Assembly: GCF_001437255.1 (NCBI RefSeq) | Contig: NZ_JQBD01000011.1 | Span: forward strand, 3,089 to 47,174 | Length of the DNA stretch: 44,086 nt | Source: Pediococcus damnosus | GTDB taxonomy: Bacteria > Bacillota > Bacilli > Lactobacillales > Lactobacillaceae | Reading direction: 5' to 3' | In this document: positions 1 through 10,398 of the stretch, one piece after another | How positions within the stretch are numbered: position 1 is the first letter of the stretch | Layout of the letters: every line of letters begins with the position of its first letter | The notes under the pieces: generated by a model | Told to the model about the DNA's origin: nothing | Databases searched by the model: none | What the model saw: only the letters and a program-made list of their open reading frames with translations | Position numbers and translations under genes: made by a program

Positions 1-10
1 GTAGCTAAAG

Positions 11-607
11 CTATTTCTTTAGATCGGCATTATTTTTCATAATTCCGTCAATCAAACCATAATCGACTGCTTCTTGAGCCGTTAAATAATGATCACGATC
101 AGTATCGCGATTAATAACTTTTAATGGCTGACCAGAATTGTCAGATAAAATTTGGTTCAATTGTTTACGTGTCTTCAAAATTTCAGTTGCGACAATTTCA
201 ATTTCAGTTTGTTGACCTTGAGCACCACCAGATGGCTGATGAATGAGTACTTCTGAATGAGGTAAAGCAAAACGTTTGCCCTTTGTACCAGAAGAAGCCA
301 AGACACTAGCCATAGATGCTGCCATTCCCATAACGATTGTTTGAACGTCAGATTTGATGAAGTTCATCGTATCGTAAATAGCAAGGCCGGCAGTTACAAC
401 ACCACCAGGAGAATTAATGTAAAGATAGATATCTTTATCAGAATCCTGGGCGTCAAGAAATAAAAGCTGGGCAATAATTGAGTTAGCAACGTCATCATCG
501 ATGGCACCGGAAAGCATAATGATTCGATCCTTTAATAGACGGGAATAGATATCATAGGCACGTTCACCATGTGATGATTGTTCAATAACTGTTGGAACTA
601 AGTTCAT
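11..607 (-). CDS. clpP: ATP-dependent Clp protease proteolytic subunit ClpP
   Basis: ClpP is the serine peptidase that forms the barrel of the cytoplasmic Clp proteases and degrades unfolded or tagged proteins handed over by ClpX, ClpC or ClpE. The 198-aa protein is full length. The catalytic triad is visible: Ser98 in GMAASMAS, His123 in LIHQP and Asp172 in DRDHYLTA. The ATG at 607 is preceded by a GGAGG site at about 618-622. The gene is monocistronic here, with a CtsR box over its promoter, so heat-shock or protein-stress control is expected. SsrA-tagged proteins made by the tmRNA/SmpB system encoded in this window are a known substrate class of ClpXP. Confidence 0.98.
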   Translation of the reverse strand: MNLVPTVIEQSSHGERAYDIYSRLLKDRIIMLSGAIDDDVANSIIAQLLFLDAQDSDKDIYLYINSPGGVVTAGLAIYDTMNFIKSDVQTIVMGMAASMASVLASSGTKGKRFALPHSEVLIHQPSGGAQGQQTEIEIVATEILKTRKQLNQILSDNSGQPLKVINRDTDRDHYLTAQEAVDYGLIDGIMKNNADLKK

Positions 608-658
608 AACTTAGTAGCCTCCCTTTAAAATTAATTTTTATTTTATTAGTTCATCACT

Positions 659-688
659 AATATAGTAATAGCTTAACTCCAAGGTCAA
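659..688 (-). promoter_or_regulatory. clpP promoter
   Basis: On the minus strand, TTGACC (683-688) and TATATT (659-664) are separated by 18 bp, a good sigma-A promoter about 50 bp upstream of the clpP start. The -35 hexamer lies inside one heptad of the CtsR box. Confidence 0.7.
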
Positions 689-699
689 AAAAGGTCAAA
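683..699 (+). promoter_or_regulatory. CtsR operator
   Basis: Two identical heptads GGTCAAA (683-689 and 693-699) are separated by AAA, an exact match to the known CtsR direct-repeat operator (A/G GTCAAA NAN A/G GTCAAA). It overlaps the clpP -35 element, so repression in the absence of heat or protein stress is the expected effect. The ctsR gene itself is not in the window. Confidence 0.9.
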
Positions 700-824
700 C
701 AATTTTGCTTACGTTGAGAATTATCTTTTTATGAATTTGCGTAAGACCCTTTATAATTGGTTACGGAAGTGAATTGACAAGCAAATTTATAATACATCAA
801 ATGTACATGTGTTTGTAAAAAAGC

Positions 825-854
825 AAAATAAAAAGACTGTAGTTAAGCAGTCTT
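825..854 (-). terminator. Rho-independent terminator, minus strand
   Basis: On the minus strand, AAGACTG, an 8-nt loop and CAGTCTT are followed by a T-rich tract. It probably ends the transcript that begins at tRNA-Arg. Confidence 0.6.
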
Positions 855-1048
855 GAAATTAGAATTTATAATCGGGATGGATCCAAAAATCAGCATCTAT
901 AAATTACAAATTGATTTGAATTGATATTGTTTGACATCTAATTGGTAGTGATTGATAATTAGAAGACTGTGAACGCCCTTTCAACAGGGCTGTGACAGCA
1001 CTTATAGTAGCATTAAAACTATTACTAATAAATCAGGATACAAAAAAA

Positions 1049-1120
1049 TGCGCCATGCGGGAGTCGAACCCGCGTCTCAAGAACCGGAATCTCACGTGCG
1101 ATCCACTACACTAACGGCGC
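1049..1120 (-). tRNA. tRNA-Arg(CCG)
   Basis: A complete cloverleaf can be folded on the minus strand. The acceptor arm is GCGCCGT/ATGGCGC with one G-U pair, the D stem is GTGT/GCAC, the anticodon loop is TTCCGGT giving anticodon CCG (reads CGG), and the T arm is GCGGG-TTCGACT-CCCGC. The discriminator base is A and CCA is not encoded. A likely promoter upstream on the minus strand is TTGTTT (1157-1162), 17 bp, TAAAAT (1134-1139), overlapping the rpoN leader. Confidence 0.95.
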
Positions 1121-1186
1121 AAACTACTTTTTAATTTTACTGTATTCGCTTTGAAAAAACAAGTTATTAAAAAAGAGGTGGTTAAC

Positions 1187-2521
1187 TTGGCTCTGCAACA
1201 AGGTCTTCATCAACATCAAAAACAGGCACAACGTTTAGCAATGACGCAGACTTTGCAACAATCAATTCAAATTCTTCAATACAATGTTGAAGAATTACAA
1301 GATTTTTTAAATCAAAAGGCTCTGGAAAACCCATTGATTGACGTGTCAACTAGTCGCGAAGACTTACCAATTGATTCTCGGCCAAGAGCATCCACTCAAT
1401 CCAGTGATGAAAATTATATGAATCAGATTCCAGATGATACGCATCAGTCCTTATTTGAATATCTTTTGGACCAGATTCATCTCACACTGCGGGACACTCC
1501 GTTACGTAATTTAGTTTTATTTTTACTGGAATATATTGATCAAGACGGTTATTTAGAAATATCAACTGAAGATGCGATGGAAAAAACAGGTAGCAATAAG
1601 GTGGACGTGATTGATGCGGTTACCTTAATTCAACAATTAGATCCGCCGGGCGTTGGAGCAAAGGATTTACAGGAAAGCTTGCTTCTTCAGGCTGAGGACG
1701 ATGACTGGGCGCCTGAAAATGCAATTACCATTTTGAAAGATAATTTTAATGAATTAGCAAATAAAAAATGGACACTAATTGCTAAGCAGCAAGGGATGAC
1801 TTTGGCTGAAATTCAAGATGCTTTCGACTATATCCGTACGCTAACACCCAACCCAGGGGCTCGTTTTAGTGATGAGGGACCTCAGTATATTTTTCCCGAT
1901 TTAATTGTAGAAAATGATGCAGGAAAATTAACTGTTCGAATGTCGCGATCAGCTAAACCAAGCGTTCATTTTCAACAGCACTATTTTCAAAAAATGTTGC
2001 AACGTAAAGACGAAAAAGTAACACGATATGTTAAAGATAAAAAGAAAGAGTTCGATTGGATTTCTAGAAGCCTTGAACAAAGGGAAAGCACAATTTTGCG
2101 TGTTGGGAAAGTCTTAGTGGAACATCAACAGGATTTCTTTCTTGAAAAAACAAAAGAATTGCGACCATTCTTGTTACAAGATGTTGCACTAAAATTGGGC
2201 TTGCATGAATCAACGATTAGTCGTGCTGTCAATGGAAAGTATTTGCAAACGCGATTTGGCACTTTTGAACTGAAATCATTTTTTAGTAGTGCAGTTGCCA
2301 AAACAGACGCTTCACCAGAGGGATTATCGGTAGACACGGTAAAGCAACTTCTCCAAAAATTTATTCATGAAGAAGATAAACAAAAACCATTATCGGATGC
2401 AAAAATCGTTAAACAATTAGCAGCTCGAAAGATTGAAGTCTCACGAAGGACAGTTGCAAAATATCGCGAAAGTTTAAATATTCCGTCTTCTTCAGCTAGA
2501 AAGCGGTATGAAGCGAATTAA
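1187..2521 (+). CDS. rpoN: RNA polymerase sigma-54 factor RpoN
   Basis: Sigma-54 directs RNA polymerase to -24/-12 promoters and needs an ATP-dependent enhancer-binding activator; in lactobacilli its best known role is mannose-class PTS expression under a LevR/ManR-type activator. The start is taken as TTG at 1187, 6 nt after GAGGTG; an upstream TTG at 1151 would add 12 residues and has no site. The 444-aa product has the Gln-rich N-terminal activator-contact region (QTLQQSIQILQ), a core-binding middle, a helix-turn-helix and the diagnostic RpoN box RRTVAKYRE near the C-terminus. No activator gene or obvious -24/-12 promoter was noticed in the window. Confidence 0.96.
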   Translation: MALQQGLHQHQKQAQRLAMTQTLQQSIQILQYNVEELQDFLNQKALENPLIDVSTSREDLPIDSRPRASTQSSDENYMNQIPDDTHQSLFEYLLDQIHLTLRDTPLRNLVLFLLEYIDQDGYLEISTEDAMEKTGSNKVDVIDAVTLIQQLDPPGVGAKDLQESLLLQAEDDDWAPENAITILKDNFNELANKKWTLIAKQQGMTLAEIQDAFDYIRTLTPNPGARFSDEGPQYIFPDLIVENDAGKLTVRMSRSAKPSVHFQQHYFQKMLQRKDEKVTRYVKDKKKEFDWISRSLEQRESTILRVGKVLVEHQQDFFLEKTKELRPFLLQDVALKLGLHESTISRAVNGKYLQTRFGTFELKSFFSSAVAKTDASPEGLSVDTVKQLLQKFIHEEDKQKPLSDAKIVKQLAARKIEVSRRTVAKYRESLNIPSSSARKRYEAN

Positions 2522-2531
2522 CTATAGCTAG

Positions 2532-2546
2532 ATGGAAACGTTTGAT
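2532..2546 (+). promoter_or_regulatory. Candidate cre (CcpA) site upstream of cggR
   Basis: ATGGAAACGTTTGAT fits the cre pattern WTGNAANCGNWNNCW except for the penultimate C. It is centred roughly 60 bp upstream of the predicted cggR transcription start, a position where CcpA activates rather than represses. Inference from pattern and position only. Confidence 0.45.
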
Positions 2547-2564
2547 AATGTCTAGTGGTTTGAG

Positions 2565-2593
2565 TTGCATTGAAGGACAGCTCCTGATATAAT
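2565..2593 (+). promoter_or_regulatory. cggR-glycolytic operon promoter
   Basis: TTGCAT (2565-2570), a 17-bp spacer and TATAAT (2588-2593) preceded by TG one base away form an extended -10 promoter. It gives a leader of about 120 nt that contains the CggR-type operator. Confidence 0.75.
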
Positions 2594-2667
2594 TCAATAT
2601 GTAAGCGAGTGGTATACAACCGAAAAAGTCATTTGATTAGGTGTATGCCAATTATTTTGAATTAGTT

Positions 2668-2704
2668 GGGTCGTTCGGTGACACATATGGACGGCTTACG
2701 TCCC
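2668..2704 (+). promoter_or_regulatory. CggR-type tandem operator
   Basis: Two units with a 20-bp period, GGTC-N7-GACA (2669-2683) and GGAC-N7-GTCC (2689-2703), lie between the promoter and cggR. Layout and spacing resemble the tandem CggR operator of Bacillus subtilis (recalled: CGGGAC-N6-TGTC repeated), also downstream of the transcription start, where bound CggR blocks elongation until fructose-1,6-bisphosphate accumulates. Confidence 0.6.
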
Positions 2705-2723
2705 AATTGGAAGCAGAGAGATC

Positions 2724-3752
2724 ATGCGAAACGAGATAAAATGGTTAGAAGCAATTGCACCAGATATGGTTGACGTTTTCTTAAAGCGTTTTTCAGTTCT
2801 GCGGTCAGTTGCACTAATGGCTCCCATTGGTCGACGAGCTTTAGCTGCTCATCTTAATATGAGTGAGCGTGTCTTACGAACGCATACAGATATGTTGAGA
2901 AAGCTGGGAATGATTCAAAGTTCTCCGGCAGGGATGATGTTGACTAGCGAAGGACAAGCTGCTTTGACCGGACTAAGTGCCATGGTTGACAGTATGTTGG
3001 GATTACAACAGTCCGAACGAGAGTTGGCACAAATCCTAAACATTGATCGTTGTTTTATCGTTTCTGGTGATAGTGATCGCCAAGATCGAGTTCTTGATGG
3101 AATGGGAACAATTCTGAACGATACACTTGCAAAATTGTTACCAGAGGGTAATAATGTAATAGTAGTGATGGGCGGAAATACAATGGCACAAGTTGCTAAA
3201 GAATTTTCCCCAGAATTATCCAATAAAAGACAACTTACTTTTGTTCCTGGACGTGGTGGTATGGGTCAGTCGCTTGCAATGCAGGCGAATACAGTTTGCT
3301 CGATTATGGCAGAGCGTACACATGGTGAAAGCCAATCAATGTATGTGCCAGAAAAATTGAGTCAGAAAAGCTATCAACCATTATTAGAGGAGCCAAGTGT
3401 TCAATTAGTTTTGGGACTTATTAAGCAGAGTAATGTTGTGATTCATGGGATTGGTCGCGCCGATGAAATGGCTGAGCGCCGGGAAGTAGATCCAAAGATT
3501 CTGCATCTTTTAAAAGATAAGAATGCAGTTGGTGAAGCTTTTGGTTGTTTCTATAATCAGCAAGGTGAGATCGTCTATCGGGTACCTCGAATTGGATTGC
3601 AATTTGAGCGTATCAATTCAATCGATCATGTTTTTGCAGTTGCAGGTGGGCATACAAAAGCTCAAGCAATTCGCTCTTACATGAATTTAGCACCTCAACA
3701 AACCTATTTGGTTACTGATGAGGGTGCTGCAAACTTGATTTTAAAAAAGTAA
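2724..3752 (+). CDS. cggR: Central glycolytic genes regulator CggR
   Basis: CggR is a SorC/DeoR-type repressor of the triose part of glycolysis and is inactivated by fructose-1,6-bisphosphate. The 342-aa protein is full length: an N-terminal winged helix-turn-helix (about residues 20-75) and a sugar-phosphate-binding domain (about 95-340). It is first in the cluster cggR-gap-pgk-tpiA-eno, so it controls its own synthesis. The ATG at 2724 has only a weak site (AGAGAG), fitting a repressor made at a lower level than the enzymes that follow. A 66-bp gap separates it from gap. Confidence 0.95.
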   Translation: MRNEIKWLEAIAPDMVDVFLKRFSVLRSVALMAPIGRRALAAHLNMSERVLRTHTDMLRKLGMIQSSPAGMMLTSEGQAALTGLSAMVDSMLGLQQSERELAQILNIDRCFIVSGDSDRQDRVLDGMGTILNDTLAKLLPEGNNVIVVMGGNTMAQVAKEFSPELSNKRQLTFVPGRGGMGQSLAMQANTVCSIMAERTHGESQSMYVPEKLSQKSYQPLLEEPSVQLVLGLIKQSNVVIHGIGRADEMAERREVDPKILHLLKDKNAVGEAFGCFYNQQGEIVYRVPRIGLQFERINSIDHVFAVAGGHTKAQAIRSYMNLAPQQTYLVTDEGAANLILKK

Positions 3753-3818
3753 TGTTTTTAACATCACTTTTTAAAATAAAATATATTTTTTTTGATTCCT
3801 AAAGGAGGAAATCTTAGT

Positions 3819-4841
3819 ATGACTGTAAAGATTGGTATTAATGGTTTTGGACGTATCGGTCGTTTAGCTTTCCGTCGGATCTATGAATTAGGCGCAAAGT
3901 CAAATGATATTGAAGTTGTGGCTATCAATGATTTGACAAGTCCAGCAATGTTGGCACATTTATTGAAGTATGACTCAACACATGGCACTTTCCCTGGTGA
4001 GGTTAGCGCGACAGATGACTCCATCATTGTTGATGGCAAGAAATACCGTGTTTACGCAGAACCTAAAGCACAGGATATTCCATGGGTTAAAGCTGATGGT
4101 GTTGATTTTGTTCTTGAATGTACAGGTTTCTATACATCAAAAGCAAAGGCACAAGCTCATTTGGATGCCGGCGCAAAACGTGTTCTGATTTCTGCTCCTG
4201 CTGGTAATGATCTTAAGACTGTTGTTTACAACGTTAATGATGACGTTTTAACTGCAGATGACAAGATTGTTTCTGCTGGCTCATGTACAACAAACTGTTT
4301 AGCACCTATGGCTTACTTCTTAAACCAAGAATTTGGTATTAAAGTAGGTACAATGACAACAATCCATGCTTACACAAGTACACAAATGTTACTTGATGGC
4401 CCAGTTCGTGGTGGAAACTTACGTGCTGCTCGTGCTGCTGGTGTTAACACTATTCCTCATTCAACTGGTGCTGCTAAAGCTATTGGTCTTGTAATTCCAG
4501 AATTAGTTGGTAAATTACAAGGACATGCACAACGTGTCGGTGTTGTTGATGGTTCATTAACAGAATTAGTTGCAATCTTAGGTAAGAATGTTACAGCTGA
4601 CGAAGTTAATGCTGCAATGAAGAAACATACAGAAAACAACGAATCATTTGGTTACAACGAAGACGAAATCGTATCTAGTGACGTTATCGGCACAACATAC
4701 GGTTCAATCTTTGACCCAACACAAACTGAAGTTACAAGCGCTGGAGACAATCAATTAGTTAAAACTGTTGCTTGGTACGACAACGAATATGGCTTCACTT
4801 GCCAAATGGTACGTACTTTATTGAAGTTTGCTACTCTCTAG
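3819..4841 (+). CDS. gap: Glyceraldehyde-3-phosphate dehydrogenase, type I
   Basis: The enzyme converts glyceraldehyde-3-phosphate, NAD+ and phosphate to 1,3-bisphosphoglycerate. The start is ATG 3819, 10 nt after a strong AAAGGAGG (3801-3808); an upstream in-frame TTG at 3792 lies before that site and is rejected. The 340-aa protein has the Rossmann motif NGFGRIGR near the N-terminus, the catalytic Cys156 in SAGSCTTNC and His183 in TTIHAY. It is followed by two hairpins that may set its transcript level apart from pgk. Confidence 0.98.
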   Translation: MTVKIGINGFGRIGRLAFRRIYELGAKSNDIEVVAINDLTSPAMLAHLLKYDSTHGTFPGEVSATDDSIIVDGKKYRVYAEPKAQDIPWVKADGVDFVLECTGFYTSKAKAQAHLDAGAKRVLISAPAGNDLKTVVYNVNDDVLTADDKIVSAGSCTTNCLAPMAYFLNQEFGIKVGTMTTIHAYTSTQMLLDGPVRGGNLRAARAAGVNTIPHSTGAAKAIGLVIPELVGKLQGHAQRVGVVDGSLTELVAILGKNVTADEVNAAMKKHTENNESFGYNEDEIVSSDVIGTTYGSIFDPTQTEVTSAGDNQLVKTVAWYDNEYGFTCQMVRTLLKFATL

Positions 4842-4873
4842 GATTAAATTAATCTTTAAGTTTGCAGATTTCA

Positions 4874-4926
4874 AAACCGTCTAACGGTTTAAGGCGGAGG
4901 GAGGCAAACTTCCTCCGTCTTTTTTT
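4874..4926 (+). terminator. Tandem hairpins and terminator between gap and pgk
   Basis: A first hairpin, AAACCG/CGGTTT (4874-4890), is followed directly by a strong GC-rich stem (4893-4919, with G-U pairs) and a T tract to 4926. The second looks like a full rho-independent terminator. Partial read-through would give more gap-cggR than pgk-tpiA-eno message. A weak TTGATA at 4928 could belong to an internal promoter. Confidence 0.75.
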
Positions 4927-4966
4927 ATTGATAATACATTAATTTCTTAAATTAGGAGGAATAACT

Positions 4967-6169
4967 TTGGCTAAATTAACAGTTTCTGATTTAGATGTTA
5001 AAGATAAAAAAGTTTTAATGCGTGTGGACTTTAATGTTCCCGTTAAAAATGGTGTGATTGGTGACGACAACCGAATCGTTGCTGCATTACCAACAATCAA
5101 ATACATCATCGAACATGATGGTAAAGCAATCTTGTTCTCACATCTTGGCCGTGTTAAAACGGAAGATGATAAAAAGGCTTTAACAATGCGTCCAGTTGCT
5201 CAACGTTTGTCTGATCTTTTAGGCAAGCCAGTTACTTTTGTGCCTGCAACCCGTGGCAAACAATTGGAAGATGCTATTGCTGATATGAAAGACGGAGATG
5301 TTCTCTTATTTGAAAACACTCGTTTTGAAGATCTTGATGGCAAAAAAGAAAGTGGCAACGACCAAGAACTTGGCCAATATTGGGCTTCACTTGGCGACGA
5401 GTTTGTAAATGATGCTTTTGGTACTGCTCATCGTTCACACGCTTCTAACGTGGGAATCGCTACAGCTATGAAAGCAGCTAACAAACCTGTTGCTGCCGGA
5501 TTCTTGATGGAAAAGGAAATTAAATTCCTTGGAAATGCTGTTGATAATCCAAAGCACCCATTTGTTGCTATCTTAGGTGGTGCTAAGGTTTCTGATAAGA
5601 TTGGTGTCATTGATCATTTACTTGATAAAGCTGATAAAGTTATTATCGGTGGTGGTATGACATATACATTCTATGCTGCTAAAGGCATGAAGATTGGTAC
5701 TTCACTTGTTGAAAAAGACAAAGTTGGACTAGCAAAAGAAATCTTGGACAAAGCTGGTGACAAGATTGTGTTACCATCTGACAGTGTTGTTGCTGAAAAA
5801 TTCGATAACGATGTTCCTCATAAAGTAGTTGAAGGAGATATTCCTGATGGCTATATGGCACTTGATATCGGACCTAAGTCAATTAAAGAATTTGAAGATG
5901 TTTTAAAAGATGCTAAGACGGTTGTTTGGAATGGACCAATGGGTGTATTCGAAATGAGCAACTATGCTGAAGGAACTCTTGAAATTGGTAAGTTCTTAGG
6001 TACATTAACTGATGCAACCACAATTGTTGGTGGTGGTGATTCAACTGCTGCTGTTAAACAACTTGGCGTTGGCGATAAGTTAACTCATATTTCTACTGGT
6101 GGTGGTGCTTCACTTGAGTACCTCGAAGGTAAGGAATTACCAGGAATTGCTGCAATTTCAAACAAATAA
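4967..6169 (+). CDS. pgk: Phosphoglycerate kinase
   Basis: The enzyme transfers phosphate from 1,3-bisphosphoglycerate to ADP, the first ATP-yielding step of glycolysis. The 400-aa protein is of family length and includes the substrate-binding motif RVDFNVP near residue 19, a FSHLGR motif and the nucleotide-loop GGGDSTAA near the C-terminus. The start codon is TTG, 7 nt after AGGAGGA (4954-4960), the only start consistent with that site. It lies downstream of the gap terminator and 82 bp ahead of tpiA. Confidence 0.98.
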   Translation: MAKLTVSDLDVKDKKVLMRVDFNVPVKNGVIGDDNRIVAALPTIKYIIEHDGKAILFSHLGRVKTEDDKKALTMRPVAQRLSDLLGKPVTFVPATRGKQLEDAIADMKDGDVLLFENTRFEDLDGKKESGNDQELGQYWASLGDEFVNDAFGTAHRSHASNVGIATAMKAANKPVAAGFLMEKEIKFLGNAVDNPKHPFVAILGGAKVSDKIGVIDHLLDKADKVIIGGGMTYTFYAAKGMKIGTSLVEKDKVGLAKEILDKAGDKIVLPSDSVVAEKFDNDVPHKVVEGDIPDGYMALDIGPKSIKEFEDVLKDAKTVVWNGPMGVFEMSNYAEGTLEIGKFLGTLTDATTIVGGGDSTAAVKQLGVGDKLTHISTGGGASLEYLEGKELPGIAAISNK

Positions 6170-6251
6170 GCTTCACAACAGGATTGAATTGAATTTCAAT
6201 TCTTTTCTGCTGTCTGAAAAGAATTTGTTATAAATGAAAGGAAGTATTATT

Positions 6252-7007
6252 TTGCGTACACCAATTATTGCTGGAAATTGGAAAATGAACAAGAACCCTA
6301 AAGAAACAACTGAATTTGTTAATGCTGTTAAGGATCAACTTCCTGAAAGTAGCAAAGTAGAATCTGTTATCGGTGCTCCTGCCGTTGATTTACAAGCTTT
6401 GTTAGATGCAGCTAAGGGTACAAACCTTAAAGTAGCTGCTGAAAACTGCTACTTTGAAGATGAAGGTGCTTTTACTGGTGAAACTTCACCAAAAGTGCTT
6501 TCTGAAATGGGCGTTGATTATGTTATTATTGGTCATTCAGAACGTCGTCAATACTTTGGCGAAACAGATGAAGACATCAATAAAAAAGCTAAGGCAGTTT
6601 TTGCTAACAATATGTTACCAATCATTTGCTGTGGTGAAACTTTAGACCAACGTGAAGCTGGTCAAACCAATGAGTGGGTTTCAGGCCAAATCACAAATGC
6701 ACTTAAAGGTTTATCTGCAGATCAAGTGGCTTCACTTGTAATTGCTTACGAACCAATCTGGGCAATTGGAACTGGTAAAACAGCTTCAAGTGATCAAGCT
6801 CAAGAAGTCGTTCACGTCCTTCGTGAAACTGTTGCTAAGTTATATGACCAAACAACAGCTTCTAAAGTTCGTATTCAATACGGTGGCAGTGTTAAACCTG
6901 CTAACGTTAAAGAATTAATGAGCAAAGAAGACATCGATGGCGGTTTAGTCGGTGGTGCAAGTATGGTTCCTGAATCATTCTTGGAATTGGTTAACTTTAA
7001 CGCTTAA
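6252..7007 (+). CDS. tpiA: Triosephosphate isomerase
   Basis: The enzyme interconverts dihydroxyacetone phosphate and glyceraldehyde-3-phosphate. I take TTG 6252 as the start because AAAGGAAG (6237-6243) lies at the right distance and the protein then begins [12 protein letters not shown] like other family members; an upstream ATG at 6234 overlaps the ribosome site. The 251-aa product has Lys11, His95 (IIGHSERR) and Glu167 ([11 protein letters not shown]), the usual catalytic residues, and the phosphate-binding GGSV and GGLVGGAS loops. It sits between pgk and eno on the same strand. Confidence 0.97.
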   Translation: MRTPIIAGNWKMNKNPKETTEFVNAVKDQLPESSKVESVIGAPAVDLQALLDAAKGTNLKVAAENCYFEDEGAFTGETSPKVLSEMGVDYVIIGHSERRQYFGETDEDINKKAKAVFANNMLPIICCGETLDQREAGQTNEWVSGQITNALKGLSADQVASLVIAYEPIWAIGTGKTASSDQAQEVVHVLRETVAKLYDQTTASKVRIQYGGSVKPANVKELMSKEDIDGGLVGGASMVPESFLELVNFNA

Positions 7008-7042
7008 TTTTTAGGCGGAAGTGTAATACAATTGAGTTGTAA

Positions 7043-8398
<1,356 letters not shown>

Positions 8399-8422
8399 TT
8401 TTACGTTTATAAATAAGTTCGT

Positions 8423-8459
8423 TAAGAGTCATTCGGGTTATTCTGGATGGCTCTTTTTT
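8423..8459 (+). terminator. Terminator after eno
   Basis: AAGAGTCATTC and GGATGGCTCTT pair with two G-U wobbles and are followed by a T6 tract. It closes the glycolytic cluster. Confidence 0.8.
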
Positions 8460-8759
8460 GTGCTGCGTGTTATCTTAAAAAAGAGTAAAATGATGGTAAT
8501 TAATACTTAAGATTAGGGCTTTTATACATCAAATGGTTTGCCACCGTTTAGTTTTTGATAATCGGCAACAAGCAGTTTTAATGATTGATCATGATGGATT
8601 TTCTCTTTTTATAAAAAAGTGTGGTTTCATTTTCACATAATGGAGAAATTTTGTAGTAACGGTGGTTCAAGTCCGTTTTGGATGTGTATAAACAAAAAAT
8701 CGGATTTGCTATCTGATTAGTTACTGGGCCGATTTAAAAATAAAAACGAGGTTATACAA
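8460..8759. other. Intergenic region between eno and glpK
   Basis: About 300 bp with low coding signal. It contains a 35-codon frame at 8533-8640 that weakly resembles an IS66-type Orf2 segment (separate entry) and an inverted repeat AAATCGG (8697-8703) / CCGATTT (8729-8735) just ahead of glpK, possibly an old minus-strand terminator. I see no clear promoter or cre site for glpK. Confidence 0.4.
8533..8640 (+). pseudogene. Possible remnant of an IS66-type TnpB (Orf2)
   Basis: A 35-aa frame contains VLMIDHDGFSLFIKK. The spacing VL-x2-D-x2-GF-x-L-x3-K matches, from memory, the conserved core of IS66-family Orf2 proteins. There is no ribosome site, no flanking transposase and no visible inverted repeats, so this is either a decayed fragment or chance. 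Confidence 0.2.
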
Positions 8760-10274
8760 ATGTCAAAAAGTTATATTTTGGCCATTGATGAAGGGACTAC
8801 AAGTACACGAGCCATTATTTTTGATCATGCTGGTCAAAAAGTGGTTGAGGCTCAGAAAGAAATTTCACAAAAGTTTCCTAATCCTGGCTGGGTGGAACAT
8901 GATGCAAATGAAATTTGGGATGCCGTGTTATCAACAATTGCGGACGCGCTAATTAAATCACGGATCCAACCATCGCAAATTAAAGGAATTGGAATTACAA
9001 ATCAACGTGAAACAACTGTAATCTGGGATAAGAAAACTGGGTTGCCAATTTATAATGCGATCGTCTGGCAATCACGACAGACGGCTGATATTGCTAATGA
9101 GTTGATTTTGGCGGGATATCAAAAAGAGATTCATGAAAAAACTGGTTTAATTGTGGACGCTTATTTTTCTGCAACGAAAATTCGTTGGATTTTAGATCGT
9201 GTGCCCAATGCGCAAAAACGTGCAGAAAATGGCGAGTTGTTATTTGGAACGATTGATACCTGGTTAGTTTGGAAACTTACTGGCGGAGCTGTGCATGTTA
9301 CGGATTATTCCAATGCCAGTCGAACAATGCTATATAATATTTATGACCTTAAATGGGATACCGACATTTTGCAGCTTTTAAATATCCCCAAAACTATGTT
9401 ACCGAAAGTAAAACCCAATTCTGGTATTTATGGCTATACAAGGGATTATCACTTTTATGGAAGTGAAGTCCCTATTTCTGGAATGGCTGGTGATCAGCAG
9501 GCTGCCTTGTTTGGGCAAATGGCTTTTGAACCAGGGATGGTCAAAAATACATACGGGACTGGGGCCTTTGTTGTGATGAATACAGGCACTAAACCACAGT
9601 TATCTGATCATAATTTACTGACCACAATTGCTTACGGAATAAATAATCAAGTTTACTATGCATTGGAAGGGAGCATTTTTGTTGCGGGATCGGCCATTCA
9701 ATGGTTGCGCGACGGCATGCAATTATTAAAAACTTCGGAAGAATCGGAGCAAGCCGCACTTAATTCAAAGGACCATAACGAAATTTATGTGGTACCGGCG
9801 TTTACTGGACTGGGGGCGCCGTATTGGGATTCTGTCACGAGAGGATCTGTGTTTGGAATCACGAGAGGAACAACCAAAAATGATTTTATTAAAGCCACGC
9901 TGCAGTCATTGGCTTATCAATCACGAGATGTTGTTGATACAATGAAGCAAGATGCCGGGATTGAGATTCCGATGCTTAAAGTGGACGGAGGCGCTTCTCA
10001 TAACAACTATCTGATGCAATTTCAGGCTGATATTTTAGGGATTGAGATTGATCGAGCGGCAGATCTTGAAACTACTTCATTGGGTGCAGCGTTTTTGGCG
10101 GGTCTGGGCGTTGGTTTTTGGAAAGATATTGGGGATATTAAAACTATTTATCAAAGTGGTCAGAGCTTTTTACCGAAAATGAATTCAGAAGAGCGTGAAA
10201 ATTTGTATTCTGGCTGGCAAGAGGCCGTACAAGCTGCTCGGATGTTTAAACACCAGCCGTATCGAAAAAAATAA
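8760..10274 (+). CDS. glpK: Glycerol kinase
   Basis: GlpK phosphorylates glycerol with ATP to glycerol-3-phosphate in the cytoplasm. The 504-aa protein is full length, with the FGGY-type ATP-binding start [11 protein letters not shown], a glycerol-contact RET motif (residues 83-85) and [14 protein letters not shown]. His231 in the loop RDYHFYG matches the residue that PTS protein HPr phosphorylates in enterococcal and bacillar enzymes (His232/His230), so sugar-dependent control of activity is expected. It stands alone between two terminators; no glpF or glycerol-phosphate dehydrogenase/oxidase gene adjoins it. Confidence 0.96.
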   Translation: MSKSYILAIDEGTTSTRAIIFDHAGQKVVEAQKEISQKFPNPGWVEHDANEIWDAVLSTIADALIKSRIQPSQIKGIGITNQRETTVIWDKKTGLPIYNAIVWQSRQTADIANELILAGYQKEIHEKTGLIVDAYFSATKIRWILDRVPNAQKRAENGELLFGTIDTWLVWKLTGGAVHVTDYSNASRTMLYNIYDLKWDTDILQLLNIPKTMLPKVKPNSGIYGYTRDYHFYGSEVPISGMAGDQQAALFGQMAFEPGMVKNTYGTGAFVVMNTGTKPQLSDHNLLTTIAYGINNQVYYALEGSIFVAGSAIQWLRDGMQLLKTSEESEQAALNSKDHNEIYVVPAFTGLGAPYWDSVTRGSVFGITRGTTKNDFIKATLQSLAYQSRDVVDTMKQDAGIEIPMLKVDGGASHNNYLMQFQADILGIEIDRAADLETTSLGAAFLAGLGVGFWKDIGDIKTIYQSGQSFLPKMNSEERENLYSGWQEAVQAARMFKHQPYRKK

Positions 10275-10286
10275 ATTATAAATAAA

Positions 10287-10328
10287 GTTAAGCCAAACAT
10301 ACGTAGTTAATTGGCTTAACCTTTTTTT
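10287..10328 (+). terminator. Terminator after glpK
   Basis: A perfect 10-bp stem GTTAAGCCAA / TTGGCTTAAC is followed by C and T7. Confidence 0.85.
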
Positions 10329-10398
10329 AATTAAAGTATTTTCGTGCTAAACTAAACAGTGATGTTTTAAAATTTATAAAAATGAGAAGTGAAATGAT

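Larger units (their letters stand above)
608..1048. other. Intergenic region between clpP and tRNA-Arg
   Basis: About 440 bp without a recognisable gene. It holds the clpP promoter and CtsR box, a minus-strand terminator (825-854) and an imperfect hairpin at 967-998 (CTGT, GCCC, loop, GGGC, ACAG) that would lie in the 3' trailer of a tRNA-Arg transcript. I see no open frame of note. Confidence 0.5.

Noticed and set aside
774-793. TTGACA and TATAAT close together between clpP and tRNA-Arg
   Set aside because: They are only 8 bp apart, so they do not form a sigma-A promoter.
2600-2618. A second cre site (TGTAAGCGAGTGG) in the cggR leader
   Set aside because: Only the left half fits; the right half has no CGNWNNCW match.
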